A stretch of 64,000 nucleotides of DNA from Paragorgia papillata. Taxonomy: Eukaryota; Cnidaria; Anthozoa; Scleralcyonacea; Coralliidae. A model generated the notes under the pieces. The model was not told where the DNA came from and made no database searches. It saw only the letters and a list, made by a program, of their open reading frames with translations. Positions 1 to 10,424 of the stretch are shown one piece after another (the first letter of the stretch is position 1; every line of letters begins with the position of its first letter). Both the position numbers and the translations under genes were made by a program. Location: contig JAWNZC010000179.1 in the NCBI GenBank assembly GCA_035771165.1, positions 1,578,501 to 1,642,500 of the forward strand, given 5' to 3'.

Positions 1-190
1 TAGACGGGGTTATTACTGGGATGGGCGACCGCTTGGGAATGACCCCGTTCTCGAGCTTGGAACTCATGTGAGTAGAGTTTAGTTGATCTCTCCTTGTGCT
101 TCGAGGGTTTTTCGCTGTTTTTTTCTGTTTTCCTCCCTCCGTAAAATCAACACCTACGTCTTGATAGCTGTGATTCGTGGTCTGACATGT
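1..190 (+). repeat. 5S rRNA-derived SINE, 5'-truncated by the window edge
   Basis: The first ~50 bases resemble the 3' half of 5S rRNA (GGGGTTA..ACT..GGATGGG.GACCG..TGGGAAT). They are followed by a tail (CTTCGAGGGTTTTTCGC, then TTTTCCTCC..AAAATCAACACC) that recurs in reverse orientation at 46575-46752 and 49317-49518. Shared 5S-like head and shared tail in several copies indicate a SINE3-type retroposon, not a functional 5S gene. Confidence 0.7.
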
Positions 191-396
191 GTGTCATAAA
201 TGTGTCGTATGGCGGCTGCCAGTGCACTTTTAATATACCTTCGACTCTGCCACTTAGTGTATGTAAATTGCTCTTGTGAAGTAATTAAATTTGTATTTGT
301 ATCTGTATTCTATTTCTACTTTCATCTCCACTTCCCCCTTCACCTTGTGCTCGTTGTTTATATGTGCACTCACAATGAATTGTCTTTCAAATTTAG

Positions 397-494
397 GGTC
401 ACAGCTCATCATCGTCAGAGTCGCATGATGTTGTGGACGTCCGTTATTTTGCTGCCAGTCCTGTACATTTGGAGTTTGACTATGGAAACGAAGA
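397..494 (+). CDS. AKNA: AKNA-like exon a
   Basis: Bounded by acceptor CAAATTTAG and donor GTATGT. Read from the first base it gives GHSSSSSESHDVVDVRYF..., an acidic/serine stretch typical of the disordered part of the protein. It ends in phase 2 (GA), completed by the T that opens the next exon to give Asp. Its starting phase is assumed to be 0 because the exon before it is not in the window. Confidence 0.6.
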
Positions 495-3400
495 GTATGT
501 AATAACATTTTCTTTTGGCCCCGTATAAAATTTTTAATAAGTAAAGAATGCGCCATTTCTCGCACTTGGCAACACCTATATTACTGAACGGTGGGATCCC
601 TTTATCAGTTACTGAAAGTGACTAATCATGGTGGTAGTTATGGTTCCTTTTGTGGTAGTAACTGCTGACCATTTTGTAAATTAATTTATAACTACAATCT
701 GAGAATAATTGATTGGGACACTAAAGCATCAATTAGCTTCCTTCTTGCTTATTTCACTATTGTGGGATAAATAACGTTGCTTTACCCCTCCCCACCCCCC
801 ACCAATCAATGTTGATTTCCAGGGGATACTTCTGAGGCCTAGAAAACAAAAATTCTGTCGCAACGTTGATCGGAGGGGGAAGGGGAGGGCGCATTTTAAA
901 GTTAAATCGCGTGCGCACATAAGTCACTTGACATACGCTGTGTCCCAATGTAATTATTCTACGATTGTCTGAAAATATTCAATATCAATAAATTGAAATT
1001 ACGCACTGCCAAAATAATAAATAAAGGATAAAAAGCAAACGGTGGAACTAAAATTACACGGCAGAATTATAAACGAATTATTTCAACATTTCAATGAACG
1101 AGCTTTCGCTGTTGCGAAGACCGCAACAATTGATCAAACGATCGCACGTCTACCTAACCGAATTGACTGTGTGATGAAAGGGAGTCAAACAAAATACTAA
1201 ACCCACACTCATAGGTTGTCAGTGGCTTACTTTTACTATCCGTGTCCACTTCAGTTGTTCTAAATAAGCACAAAACAGTAGAAACTTGCGTTTTATTTGG
1301 CCCGCGTATTAAATGACAACCTAACAAAATAAGCGTAAAGACTGCATTTATAATTGCTGTGCTATTATAATGGCTCCTGCACAGTACTCCATGCCTTTAC
1401 TGCGTATTTCCCGCATAAACACGTTCTAAATAACAACTGTCTCTATCACGCTAATGATACAAATAAAGTTCTATATGCTGGTAACATTGAGTTAGCAAAA
1501 TACCTAACTTAAACCGTATTTTTAACAGTACTCCATCTACGGCATAAATAATATTATAATTAGATTATCTTTTAACTTATTACCACGAATTTGGTGGTGG
1601 AGTACTGTTATTTATCTGAGTAAAAGGGTCTGGACAGCAATAATTCAGCGCTTACAGTGAAGATTAAGTAAATATCTATCACTTCAACAAAAAAAACTGT
1701 CTAAAGAAGACTCAGTTCTTTCGAATATAGACCTATTTTAGTGGAGTACTGTAGTGGAGTACTGTGCCGGTCAACCGATACGAATCGGAAACAATCGGAA
1801 AATTATTTCACTGATACTAATAGTCATCCCATAGTCGTTAATAGTAACCCTGACCTTCATTGAGTGTGTAATCAATAAAAATGTGACCCTGGTATTAATA
1901 TTTATGACTTGCGCTTATTTCAGACAATCTGAGAATAATTGATTGGGACACTAAAGCATCAATTAGCTTCCTTCTTGCTTATTTCACTATCGTGGGATAA
2001 ATAACGTTGCTTTACCCCTCCCCACCCCCCACCAATTAATGTTGATTTCCAGGGGATACTTCTGAGGCCTAGAAAACAAAAATTCTGTCGCAACGTTGAT
2101 CGGAGGGGGAAGGGGAGGGCGCATTTTAAAGTTAAATCGCGTGCGCACATAAGTCACTTGACATACGCTGTGTCCCAATGTAATTATTCTACGATTGTAG
2201 GTTAATCGGACTGTGGGCGCGGCTGAGCCTACAGTCAAGTAAAAAATATAGGCCAAATCAGGTCAGCAGTTGCTACCATGAGCAAAAGGACACATTTCCG
2301 CCAACTGAGGAATCAACATCCTGCTTTTATCTCCATAGTTACGTGAATGACGTTGATTACACGACTCATGGCGACGAAGTTGCGCCGGAGAAAGCGACTG
2401 ATACAGTGGACGGTATTCGCAGTTCGGGTCCGAACAATCACCTGTGGCCTTCACAGTCTACGAGGTCAAGTTCGTCTAAAGCTAACCGAGACCGTGCTGG
2501 ATCTCTCGAGTTCTCCAAGCGACCCATGAACCCATATCATCAGAGATCGTTTTCTAACGAAGACTGTAGAAATGGTAGGAACTCTAGACCTCGGAGTCCC
2601 CTGTCTGATCCAGGGCACAAAAACCGTCCACGTCAACATTCTGCTCCTCAAATTGCTGAAGGTTTGCCGTATGAACATTTGAACCAAAATAAAGATTATT
2701 CTGGTTCTCCGGTCATGAAAAACACTCGTAAATCCAACAGTATGTCCAGTTTAGTTGACAGTAGTCGGATGTCAACGCCACTGTTCCACCCGCGTGGCGC
2801 CACGCGTGTGACCTCGCAAGAGCAGCGAGAAATGAAGTACAAACGACGCAACCCATCTGACGGCTGTGATAGTGGGTTCGTGGGCTCTGAAGAAAGCCCT
2901 GGTTCCCGGATGACCACTGAATCGCCGGATATTATGCGAAAGCTTAATTTCTCAAACCAATGGGACTCTAACTTACATCTTGACCTTGTATCTGAAATCG
3001 ACGAAAACGATTCGGCGTCGTCAGCGGAGCAGTTGTCGACGACTTACGAGCCGGTGACGGAAGCCGTCCGACGGTCTCGTTCTCCTGGAGTGGTAGACAG
3101 GACCCCCTGCGATACAGGAGAATCGACTTTGGTAAACTCTAGTCCCAGTCCACCGTCGTCTCCAGACCGAGGGCGGAGAAAACCCGCAAAGTATTTTGGG
3201 TACCATACTTCTCGTACTGGTAATAAACCGTCCTCCGTTGACTCCTCGTTACCAGTCCCACAAACTGAAATGGATGATCCGTTGTCGTCACGTGGTAGTG
3301 AAAGGCCGTCGTCTGCGCGCAGTTCGCGTGTCGAGAAGACATCAGGAGCGAGCAGGGATATGAAAGAGGGGACTGGAGAATCCAGACGACCAGGTGGGGG

Positions 3401-6400
3401 TACTCCTTAACATCATATGCGAATAGGCCACTTGCATAATAATAGGCCACTCGCGTAATAGTGTTGTGTGACTACAACTACCGAAATGCTTTGCCAGTAT
3501 CTTAGCGTTAATAGATAAGTGAGGGCTATTTCAGATCCAGTGAAGCACTTGGTTTACTTTTCTTTGGTGTACTGTACTGTACTGTACTGTACTGTACTGT
3601 ACTGTATTCCTCTCCACTCCACTTCACTTCACTTGACTCCACCTCACATCACCTCACCTCACCTCACCTCACTTCACTTCACTTCACTTCACTTCACTTC
3701 ACTTCACTTCACTTCACTTCTTCACTTCACTTCACTTCACTCACTTCACTTCACTTCACTTCACTTCACTTCACTTCACTTCACCTCACCTCACCTCACC
3801 TCACCCCACCTCACCTCACCTCACCTCACCTCACCTCACCTCACCTCACCTCACCTCACCTCACCTCACCTCACCTCACCTCACCTCACCTCACCTCACC
3901 TCACTTCACTTCACTTCACTTCACTTCACTTTACTTTACTTTACTTTACTTGACGCAACACAAACGCTAACCTAAGAATCCAGTGAAACACCTGCTAATC
4001 AGTTCATGTTTACTATGCACCAATTCCTAGGTTAAAGTTTGTGTTGGGGCGAGGCCTACATAAAGTACCTGGGTTATGTTGGTCATGGGTTTATTACCAG
4101 GTGCTTCACTGGATCTGACGCCTGGTATTTCAATCGCAACAATTTTAACCATTACGTGTAATTCTTTCGTTATCAGGTTCCCGAAAAGCACCTCAAAATG
4201 TTACTGTAGGTTATCGCGTGTTAAGCGGCAGGAGATCGCAGGAAAATATTGCGGAGAGGGAAATTAATGATGACAAAAACGCGAGGTAAACACGTTCATA
4301 GTTCTAGTCCTGTACAGCTGTAGGTTATTGGTGTTATTAATCCATTGCTGCCTAAGATAGCCGGGAGTTCTCACAAAATCGTCTGGCGTTAGACAGTGAA
4401 ACAATAGAGGCGGTTTTTGTCTTACTCAGGCAGGAATGGGTTTATATTTAATCTCCGTACACTGATATATTTTGCGAGCTCTGATTCAGGAATTTACGAC
4501 AAATGATCCCTTGTGGGGTATTCGAGTCGAATACCCCGCTGTGGCGTAAACGGCAAATTCATGGCAACGCTCAGCCATACTTTAATAGTCGTGCTTTAAT
4601 TGCAATAAAGCACGGTTGCCAGATTTTGGAAATCCTGAAGCCATTTCGAGGAATACAAAATATTTAACAACTTGGAGTATTGTCCTCGTGTTTGGATGCC
4701 CTGACGAAACATTTAAACTCGTTGATATTACTTAATAAGATGAGCAATTTTTGTCAACAACATCATCACTATAAATTTGACGAAAAACCCCAACAATCTT
4801 GTCATCCGCCATCTTGGACATTTTTGCACGAAAAATTGCATAGTGTAATACTGCTTTTAGGGGTTGCTACATTTTTCTGAACAGACCTGATTTTAGCCCC
4901 GATACAGGTGCGATTTTTCGTTTATACTACCATTTGCGTTCAAGCGTTTAGCGAATAACTAGTTGTTTTCGAGTTTTGAAACAAACGTTGTCCAATGACA
5001 ACTATACGTTTGACAGATCAAATCAATAACGAACAGGGGGTGTAACTTTCCGTTGTCAATACTTGTTATCGTTCTTTTCAAACTGCAGCGTTTGCTTGGA
5101 ATAACTCGTCTTTTTCGCTTAATTGTGAGAATCGGAATGATCAGCGAACGCAGATCGTCTGATAAGGGTCCTTCACTTCGATATGACGTGCCGAACGCAT
5201 TTATTTTGTATTCCATGTTTGCCGTGGCCCGTGAGAAAATATCAACGCAACGTTGAAACTTGAAACGGAAGCAATAACAACGGAAAGTTACACCCCCTAT
5301 TCGTCATTGATTTGATCTGTCAAACGTATAGTTGTCATTGGACAACGTTTGTTTCAAAACTCGAAAACAACTAGTTAATTATTCGCTAAACGCTTGAACG
5401 CAAATGGTAGTAAAGGCTAAGCAATGAACTAATGATTCCGTGTTGTCTCAGCAGGGAGTCACTGCTTGCCTTACGCAACGAAATTGATCAACTTAGAGAT
5501 CTGATCAAAAACAAACTCAACCAACCGAACGTCACTCTCGGGATGTACGAGGACCTCCGACGACTGGACGAAGAATCACGCAAAGCTCTGGAGAGAAAGA
5601 ACGATCGAAAACTCGACGATCTCCGACAAAGCGTGGATCATCTGACAAAGAACTTGCGTTTAAGGAATACCGCAGAAAGACATCGATCGGAAAGTACTGG
5701 AGGTACGAACGCTTACGATGATTTGCGAAGTCAAGTGAAAAATTTAACTGAAAAATTAGACGAATTATCACAACTTCAAAAGTTGGGTACACCTAAGGTC
5801 ACTATTAGAGATGAGGTTGGGGATCGTTTTGCTGACCTACTGCGTAAAGTGGACGAATTAAGACTGAAAGTCGAAAATGATGTTCCACGAGACAGAGAAG
5901 AACCCCATCCATACTTTTGTCATCTTTGTAATGAAGGGGGATTGCATCACCATGGTTACCACGTAATTACGGAACGCAAGCCACGTACGTCGACACCGTT
6001 AGTTTCCGAAGTCTACCACACGAGAAGCCAACGGCAATCTCCGGAACTGGAAATTCGGTAGGTATTAGAAAATAACAACATGTCCTCTCACTTAAAATTC
6101 AGGATTATCCTGAATTGTCAAGGTGTCTAGATTCTAGGGCGAGGATTAAGGCGACTTCTTTATCCCACATGCGGTATGTTAAACTAAAAGGCGCGCAAGT
6201 TATGCTCCAGTATTATTTTTATCAAAGAGCCGCAAATCATTTAATTTGTAATATGTATATGGAAAATACATCATGTATTATACATATAGTGCTTGTTATA
6301 TCAGGAACGCCTGAACGAGAAAATCCATCAAGTGTTGAATCATGTAAAATGTTATTTGTTCTTGTTATTACATAAGAAAACTGTGAGATAAAAAGCTGCA

Positions 6401-8131
6401 TAGATTTTTATTTTCCTCTACAATAGTATACAGACCTGATCGTTCAGTGTTAGTTATTCCAACTCAAGCTTTCAAAAACTAGAAATAAATGGTCTCTGAC
6501 CTCAAAATTGTGATTATGGGAAGACCACGGCTTCAGAAGCATGAAGTGGCATTTCCGAGACTCTAAATTTCCAAATTTCCCGGGGGGACATGCCCCCGAA
6601 CCCCCTTAGCCAGTTCTCGCCTCTTCTGTACTTGAATATCGTTACCGAATTCGCCAATGACGGAGTGACCGGGGTGCCCAAATTATCTCTGGATACGGCA
6701 CTGATATCGATATCAGTTTTTTCATAGGTCAGTGCACTATGAGGCCCGTGAATTTTATTTAGCCTGCAGGACAGCAAACTGCTAATCTGCCACTGTCTCC
6801 GGGGTTCTCCTGTTTTCCTCGTCTTGTGAAATCAACACTAGTATTATGTATCCAACTGGCTAGTTACATTTGCCATCAAGAGGTGAAGGTTATTATCAGT
6901 ATCCAAAATACTACCGTGTGTACCCTCAGTCAGTAAACAAAGTCGCTTATATTTTCTTTTTCCATTGACTGGGCAAATGTTGGTAAATATATATGTTACT
7001 TTATCTACTTTCCGTTCTTCCTTTTATACAGCTCTGGATTTCAGTCTCTTTCTTCGACATATCCTGGTGCTCAGTCTCAATCCCCTGTTATCCGTCATAT
7101 CCATACTTATCATCGAAGTCCTCGGATCAAAACGGAGTACGAAACGGACTCGAGTTCAGACGAAGCACACTCGCGAAAAAGGTTAGTCAGACTAGTTTTT
7201 AGCCCTCTTTCTCTTGATATTTCATTTTTGTGACGTATTGATTCTACCTATTTTGATTCAAGCCATCAGAGCAAATACCAACATCGTGTTGTCTCACGTC
7301 GTATAAACAAAAACAATTAAACAGTCAGAATCACGTAATGACACAATGGCGTAGTCACGTACTTACGTTTATTCTAAAATTAATTAACCCCTTGTCTACT
7401 AGGGGTCTTCCCTTGAAGAGTAATACTAAAGTTGCGTCTACATGCGCGCTTGCGGGTCAATGGGTTAAATTCCATAATGGATCAGGATTGTTAACCGAAG
7501 AGAGCTAACCCAGTGCTATTCAATGGCTGACTCTCTAGTGAAATCGTAGATTTTTCAAAACATTGATGGTCTGTCAATCTTCGGCTAGTACTTGTCACTG
7601 CCAAGAAGTTAAACTGTTGAAATTCAATTCAATAAAAAACTTGAAAGTGAACTTCAAGTAAACTTCAGCCAGCGGCAAGCACTATATACTTTTGATAAAG
7701 ATGTGTTATTTTCCGCTGGCTGAGGCACGAAAGAAGCGGAAAATGTTTTCTCACACGCCGCTGGATCCTGCGTACGAGTCCCAGGGGGTAAAAGAGTGGA
7801 TAAGTCAGGAAAGTCAGATTTTGTTGTTGCTTTCGCCATAGCTTGATCACGTCCGAGCTGTATGGGATTTACAATGGCTCGCCATTGTAAATCCCATACA
7901 GTTCGGCCGCTCATTGTATGTATTACTTAATGGTTTTAATAAAATCAAGCATTGCGGCGGTTAGCGCAACAGCTCCCAGCGGTGTGTGAGAATTGTTTTT
8001 TCTGCGGGCTAAGGCCTATAGAGATGATATGTTTTGGTTAATCTTAATAAAAAAATATTTATATATTCTATTTCAGTAGTACCAAACATCGAAAGCGATC
8101 ACTCCGTCGATCTCGAGCTCAAGTCAGACGC
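397..8131 (+). CDS. AKNA: AKNA-like protein gene, 3' part (six exons, spliced)
   Basis: Six exons (397-494, 2339-3393, 4177-4285, 5455-6057, 7032-7181, 8077-8131) join without frame loss into 690 codons. The product is a low-complexity Ser/Pro/Arg-rich region containing CDSGFVGSEES, then a coiled coil beginning RESLLALRNEIDQLRDLI, then a Cys/His patch (YFCHLCNEGGLHHHGYH) and a basic Ser/Arg tail. Vertebrate AKNA, a centrosomal microtubule-organising protein once described as an AT-hook factor, has the same order: a DSGFVGSE motif, a short coiled coil of the form xxLQEEVxRLRxRL, and a later Cys-x-x-Cys site. The homology is recalled, not computed. Upstream exons lie left of the window because no start codon fits the first exon; the 3' end is unresolved. 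Not transferred: it has ordinary GT/AG introns carrying the same transposons as the rest of the window. Confidence 0.65.
645..692 (-). repeat. Left half of an old repeat split by the 693-2199 insertion
   Basis: Contains GTAGTAACTGCTGACC. Joined to 2200-2290 and reverse-complemented, it matches the intact copy at 49795-49925 (CGCTGACC...GGGCTCAGCCGCG...GGTCAGCGGTTACTACTA), showing that one ancestral repeat was interrupted here. Confidence 0.7.
695..967 (+). mobile_element. MITE copy 1, about 27-bp terminal inverted repeats, TA type
   Basis: Ends are CAATCTGAGAATAATTGAT and, reverse-complemented, CAATCGTAGAATAATTACAT, both running on to TGGGACA. Differs from copy 2 at only a few positions (for example TTGTGG versus TCGTGG). 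No transposase; the short frames inside are chance. Confidence 0.8.
1379..1767. repeat. Nested inverted repeats built on the word GGAGTACTG
   Basis: GCACAGTACTCCA at 1379-1391 is matched by TGGAGTACTGTGC at 1755-1767. Inside lies a second pair, AACAGTACTCCA at 1524-1535 and TGGAGTACTGTT at 1598-1609, and one more copy sits at 1742-1752. They look like two small inverted-repeat elements, one inside the other, within the cargo of the composite insertion. Confidence 0.6.
1925..2197 (+). mobile_element. MITE copy 2, same family and orientation as copy 1
   Basis: Same length and ends as 695-967. The outer (right) end has TA at 2198-2199. Confidence 0.8.
2200..2290 (-). repeat. Right half of the old repeat split by the 693-2199 insertion
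   Basis: Contains GGGCGCGGCTGAGCCTACAG and GGTCAGCAGTTGCTACC, the reverse complement of the core and end of the repeat at 49795-49925. Confidence 0.7.
2339..3393 (+). CDS. AKNA: AKNA-like exon b (large, disordered region)
   Basis: Follows acceptor TTTATCTCCATAG and ends at donor CAG|GTGGGG. The split codon GA|T joins exon a as Asp, giving NEEDYVNDVDYTTHGDEVA. About 351 codons rich in Ser, Arg, Pro and Asp, with many RS/SP sites. The motif CDSGFVGSEESPGSRM about 175 residues in is the strongest link to AKNA. It ends in phase 1. An internal ATG at 2343 is in frame but is not needed as a start, because the frame continues upstream into the splice site. Confidence 0.8.
3532..4117. mobile_element. 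Inverted-repeat element carrying a CTCAC microsatellite
   Basis: CAGATCCAGTGAAGCACTTG at the left is matched by CCAGGTGCTTCACTGGATCT at the right. The interior is mostly the pentanucleotide array at 3570-3952 plus a piece (4005-4078) also seen near 59520-59570. Located in the intron before exon c. Confidence 0.6.
3570..3952 (+). repeat. Pentanucleotide microsatellite (TACTG, then TCACT/TCACC)
   Basis: Successive blocks of ACTGT, CACTT and CACCT units with gradual change along the array. The TSLHFTSLHF reading frames in it are artefacts of the repeat. Confidence 0.95.
4177..4285 (+). CDS. AKNA: AKNA-like exon c
   Basis: Acceptor TCGTTATCAG, donor GTAAAC. Entered in phase 1 (G|GT) it reads GSRKAPQNVTVGYRVLSGRR, then ends in phase 2 (AG). 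It supplies the phase change needed between exons b and d, which do not join to each other in frame directly. Confidence 0.75.
4925..5412. mobile_element. MITE with ~135-bp terminal inverted repeats
   Basis: The left arm from TACTACCATTTGCGTTCAAG to GTGTAACTTTCCGTTG (about 4925-5058) is mirrored almost perfectly at about 5279-5412. The central ~220 bp is unique. TA at both outer edges suggests a TA-type insertion. Sits in the intron just upstream of exon d. Confidence 0.8.
5455..6057 (+). CDS. AKNA: AKNA-like exon d (coiled coil and Cys/His patch)
   Basis: Acceptor TGTCTCAGCAG, donor GTAGGT. AG|G makes Arg, then ESLLALRNEIDQLRDLIKNK begins a long charged heptad region interrupted by a polar stretch (LRNTAERHRSESTGG). 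Near the end EPHPYFCHLCNEGGLHHHGY holds a Cys-x-x-Cys and a His cluster that could bind a metal. The coiled coil matches the C-terminal leucine-zipper-like segment of AKNA in position and pattern. Ends in phase 2. Confidence 0.8.
6560..6780 (-). repeat. Fragment of the hAT-like repeat with a CATGCCCCC core
   Basis: AAATTTCCCGGGGGGACATGCCCC resembles, in reverse, the cores at 14640-14680, 19090-19125 and 21335-21370 (GGGGGTCTGGGGGCATG...). No ends or target duplication are visible. Adjacent 6786-6850 matches the tail of the 5S-derived SINE. Confidence 0.5.
7032..7181 (+). CDS. AKNA: AKNA-like exon e
   Basis: Acceptor CCTTTTATACAG, donor GTTAGT. CG|C completes Arg, then SGFQSLSSTYPGAQSQSPVI and an acidic/serine stretch before RKR. 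Entered in phase 2 and left in phase 2. Confidence 0.75.
7858..7901. repeat. Perfect 21-bp hairpin
   Basis: CTGTATGGGATTTACAATGG C, two bases, then its exact reverse complement. Lies inside an AKNA-like intron; probably the core of a small palindromic element. Confidence 0.85.
8077..8131 (+). CDS. AKNA: AKNA-like exon f (basic tail)
   Basis: Acceptor TATTCTATTTCAG, donor GTAAGT. AG|T makes Ser, then STKHRKRSLRRSRAQVRR, a strongly basic tail. Ends in phase 0. This is the last exon that can be placed with confidence. Confidence 0.7.
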
Positions 8132-8232
8132 GTAAGTCCTTTTATAACTTATTAATTGACATATGCTGCATGCTGATTTGTTAGTCAATCATTTGAATTT
8201 GATGCACTTTTTTTGTGTCACTTGGTATACAG

Positions 8233-8244
8233 AATAGTAAGTAG
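8233..8244 (+). CDS. Possible terminal exon of the AKNA-like gene (Asn-Ser-Lys-stop)
   Basis: A pyrimidine-rich tract and TTGGTATACAG precede AAT AGT AAG TAG, which would end the protein in phase 0 after a 101-bp intron. An alternative is TTTTTCTTCAG at 11006 followed by TGC CGA CAA TGA (11007-11018), but that lies inside a probable transposon (10744-11437). Neither has an obvious nearby AATAAA signal, and transcript data would be needed to choose. Confidence 0.25.
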   Translation, partial: NSK

Positions 8245-8337
8245 AACCGTTGAACATGATAGTGTTGGTTTTAACACATGACATTGCAATGAAGTAGGGA
8301 ATAGACCGGGGGGCTAATCATCCTTACTTGTACTTTG

Positions 8338-8440
8338 ACAGGTGGTCACCCATCCAAGTACTCGCCCCGTCCAACCGGGCTTAACTTTGGACTGTAGCCG
8401 TTATAGAGGCGGCGCGCTAACAGGGTCATTACGTAACTAT
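8338..8440 (-). repeat. 5S-derived SINE fragment
   Basis: GGTCACCCATCCAAGTACT..CCCCGTCCAACCGGGCTTAAC is the reverse complement of the 5S rRNA 3' region, with the GGCGCGCTAAC extension also seen at 49480-49500. Confidence 0.65.
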
Positions 8441-9272
8441 AGCAAGGTCTCTGATTGGATTAGATCACCTAAACCTTAACCCTAATCACAAACGGCGGTG
8501 CACGAGAACGAATTAACAATTAAACAATGTGATTGGTTACTTATAGCCAATCAGAAAACTCGTTAATACCACAATCATGGCCAAGAGTGAACACTTTGAT
8601 TTTTCTCATTGCAACCCCTTGTTTTATCATGGGAATCGCTTACAGTCTATTTTTCATACTCGCTTAAGACTCAATAATAGCACTCTTAACTACGATCTTT
8701 TTATGAAAAACTGCATTGCTTCACCAGCTTGTATACTCGATGTGGTGCATATATTGAAGATGTGAAGCATTATCTTTTGTTTTGCCCAATTTTTGCTGCC
8801 CTACGCACTATCCTGCTTACCCCCGCCTCACATTTGTTGGGCGATAAATGGCGTCTGGCGTCTGTTAAGAAATTAAATGGCTTTTAAATGGTGTTCCTGA
8901 TGTAGACTTCCAAACTAATGTCAATTTATTTGACATTGTACAGTCTTTTATCTCTCAATCAAACCGCTTTCTGTGATTTGTAAATGCTTGCTATTTCCGT
9001 ATTGCTTTAATTGTTTTTTATGTTGTAATTTTATATTTGTATGCTTCGATTGTGATCTTTTTAAAAAAAAACCATATAGAACAAATGTCGAGTTTCAAAT
9101 ATTGTTTAAAGAAAAAAAAAGTTAAAAAAAGGTGAACGGGATACCCCATGTTTTCGCAACTTTTGTCTGACATATCTTTTCATCCAACTATATTTGCTTA
9201 TCGCTGCTCCCCCTCCCCCCATTTTCAATGTTGAAAGGATATATAAAACCTCGACAAAATGTGTTGAATTCT

Positions 9273-9822
9273 TGGTTTTCATCTGACGTCACGGCGGCCA
9301 TAATAGGGAGTTTACGATCTACGACGACGACGCGGCCATTCAAACAAAATAATTCTTCCTTTAAAAGAAAGAAAATGAATAATTTGCAGTCCCAAGAGAA
9401 ATTTTTAAGTCGTCCTCGTTATGTTTACAACGCCATTGAGTGTATTTTCACGTCTTCATGACGACGTTAAGTCATGGACCGATGAAGGCTGTTGCTTATG
9501 AATGCCTTCAACACTATCAATGCAACATTTTACGAGTTGTCGAACGTTTTAAAAGTCATAAAATAAGCTTTGAGTGCAAACAGGGAAGTTATTCAACCGT
9601 GTTTTCTTTTAAATACCAAAATTTATATCGCGTTGTCCACTGCCGTCGTCGTCGTAGTTCGTAAACTCTCTATATTGGTGCACCGAAACGATGAAGTGGC
9701 GGCATATTGGTGCACATCTTTATCCTATGGGAATTTAACTCTATTCTTATTCAAACATTTCGTATTGTTTCACTACCCCCAACGGGGCCAGTGGGCCACC
9801 GATTACGCGAGTGAAAACGATC
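9273..9822 (-). mobile_element. GAGCGTTTTCA MITE, interrupted by another MITE
   Basis: The reverse complement of the element at 13131-13296 and 15067-15232. In those copies the sequence GGCGGCCATATTGG is continuous; here it is split after GGCCATA by a 370-bp insertion. Confidence 0.75.
9303..9672. mobile_element. 370-bp MITE with GAGTTTACGA ends, TA target duplication
   Basis: Ends GGGAGTTTACGATCTACGAC and its mirror GTCGTAGTTCGTAAACTCTC, flanked by TA at 9301-9302 and 9673-9674. Removing it and one TA restores the host MITE sequence exactly at the junction. Confidence 0.8.
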
Positions 9823-9834
9823 TAACGAAACTAT

Positions 9835-9990
9835 TTTTGTCAAATCGAAATATAGTAAAAGGTTTTTGTTCTCTGACGAAGGGCCTTTGCTCGAAACGTT
9901 AGAAACTACGTTCAATAATTTCGGCAGTACTCAAACCTTTTACTATATTTCGATTAGTATTTCAACACTGCCTACACAGCGCACTCATTT
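9835..9990 (+). repeat. Palindromic repeat (CGAAATATAGTAA / GCTCGAAACGTTAG family)
   Basis: Contains GAAGGGCCTTTGCTCGAAAC, a TTTCGGCAGTA motif and AACCTTTTACTATATTTCGA, then TTTCAACACTGCCTACACAG. Further copies lie at 18775-19400 and 60630-60990. Confidence 0.7.
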
Positions 9991-10424
9991 TATTTCACTG
10001 TTTGGTTTATTTTTATCAAAATTCGCTCATTTTCAACATTGGAAAGGGGGAAAGAGGGAGGGGGGACACAAGCATTCTAAGAAATTTACAGCAAGTGTCC
10101 CACAACATTTGGCCATGATTGTATAGCTACGTCCTTACAGCGCTGAGATTAAGCATCACCCGTACTTCCCAACATTCAAGATTGTCATAACTTGAGTTTT
10201 AAAAGTAAATATTACGCCATTATAGGGAAGTGATGATCATCGACTGTATCTTCCACTCGCTGAAGCTAGTCACGCAGCTCGAGATGTCCAACGTTTGTCA
10301 AAGAATATTTTAAACTCTATCAGCTTAGATTTAACTTCTCTCAGAAGCTAACCAAGTCCGACAAGAAGGTATCGTAGAATTCCCAAAATGACGGCCCCCG
10401 TTACTTTCGGATTTAGCAGCCCTT

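Larger units (their letters stand above)
693..2199. mobile_element. Composite insertion: two direct MITE copies around 957 bp, TA-flanked
   Basis: Two almost identical 273-bp MITEs (695-967 and 1925-2197) in the same orientation bracket 957 bp of unrelated sequence. The outer edges are flanked by TA at 693-694 and 2198-2199; the inner edges are not (TC on the left, A on the right). The flanking DNA is one older repeat, so the whole 1.5 kb appears to have entered as a unit. It lies in the AKNA-like intron between exons a and b. Confidence 0.7.

Noticed and set aside
254..565. Minus-strand 103-codon frame opposite exon a
   Set aside because: It is the shadow of the spliced plus-strand exon; no independent support.
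2343..3410. Single-exon 355-codon gene starting at ATG 2343
   Set aside because: The frame continues upstream into a splice acceptor, and the codons after 3393 follow a good donor; it is an internal exon.
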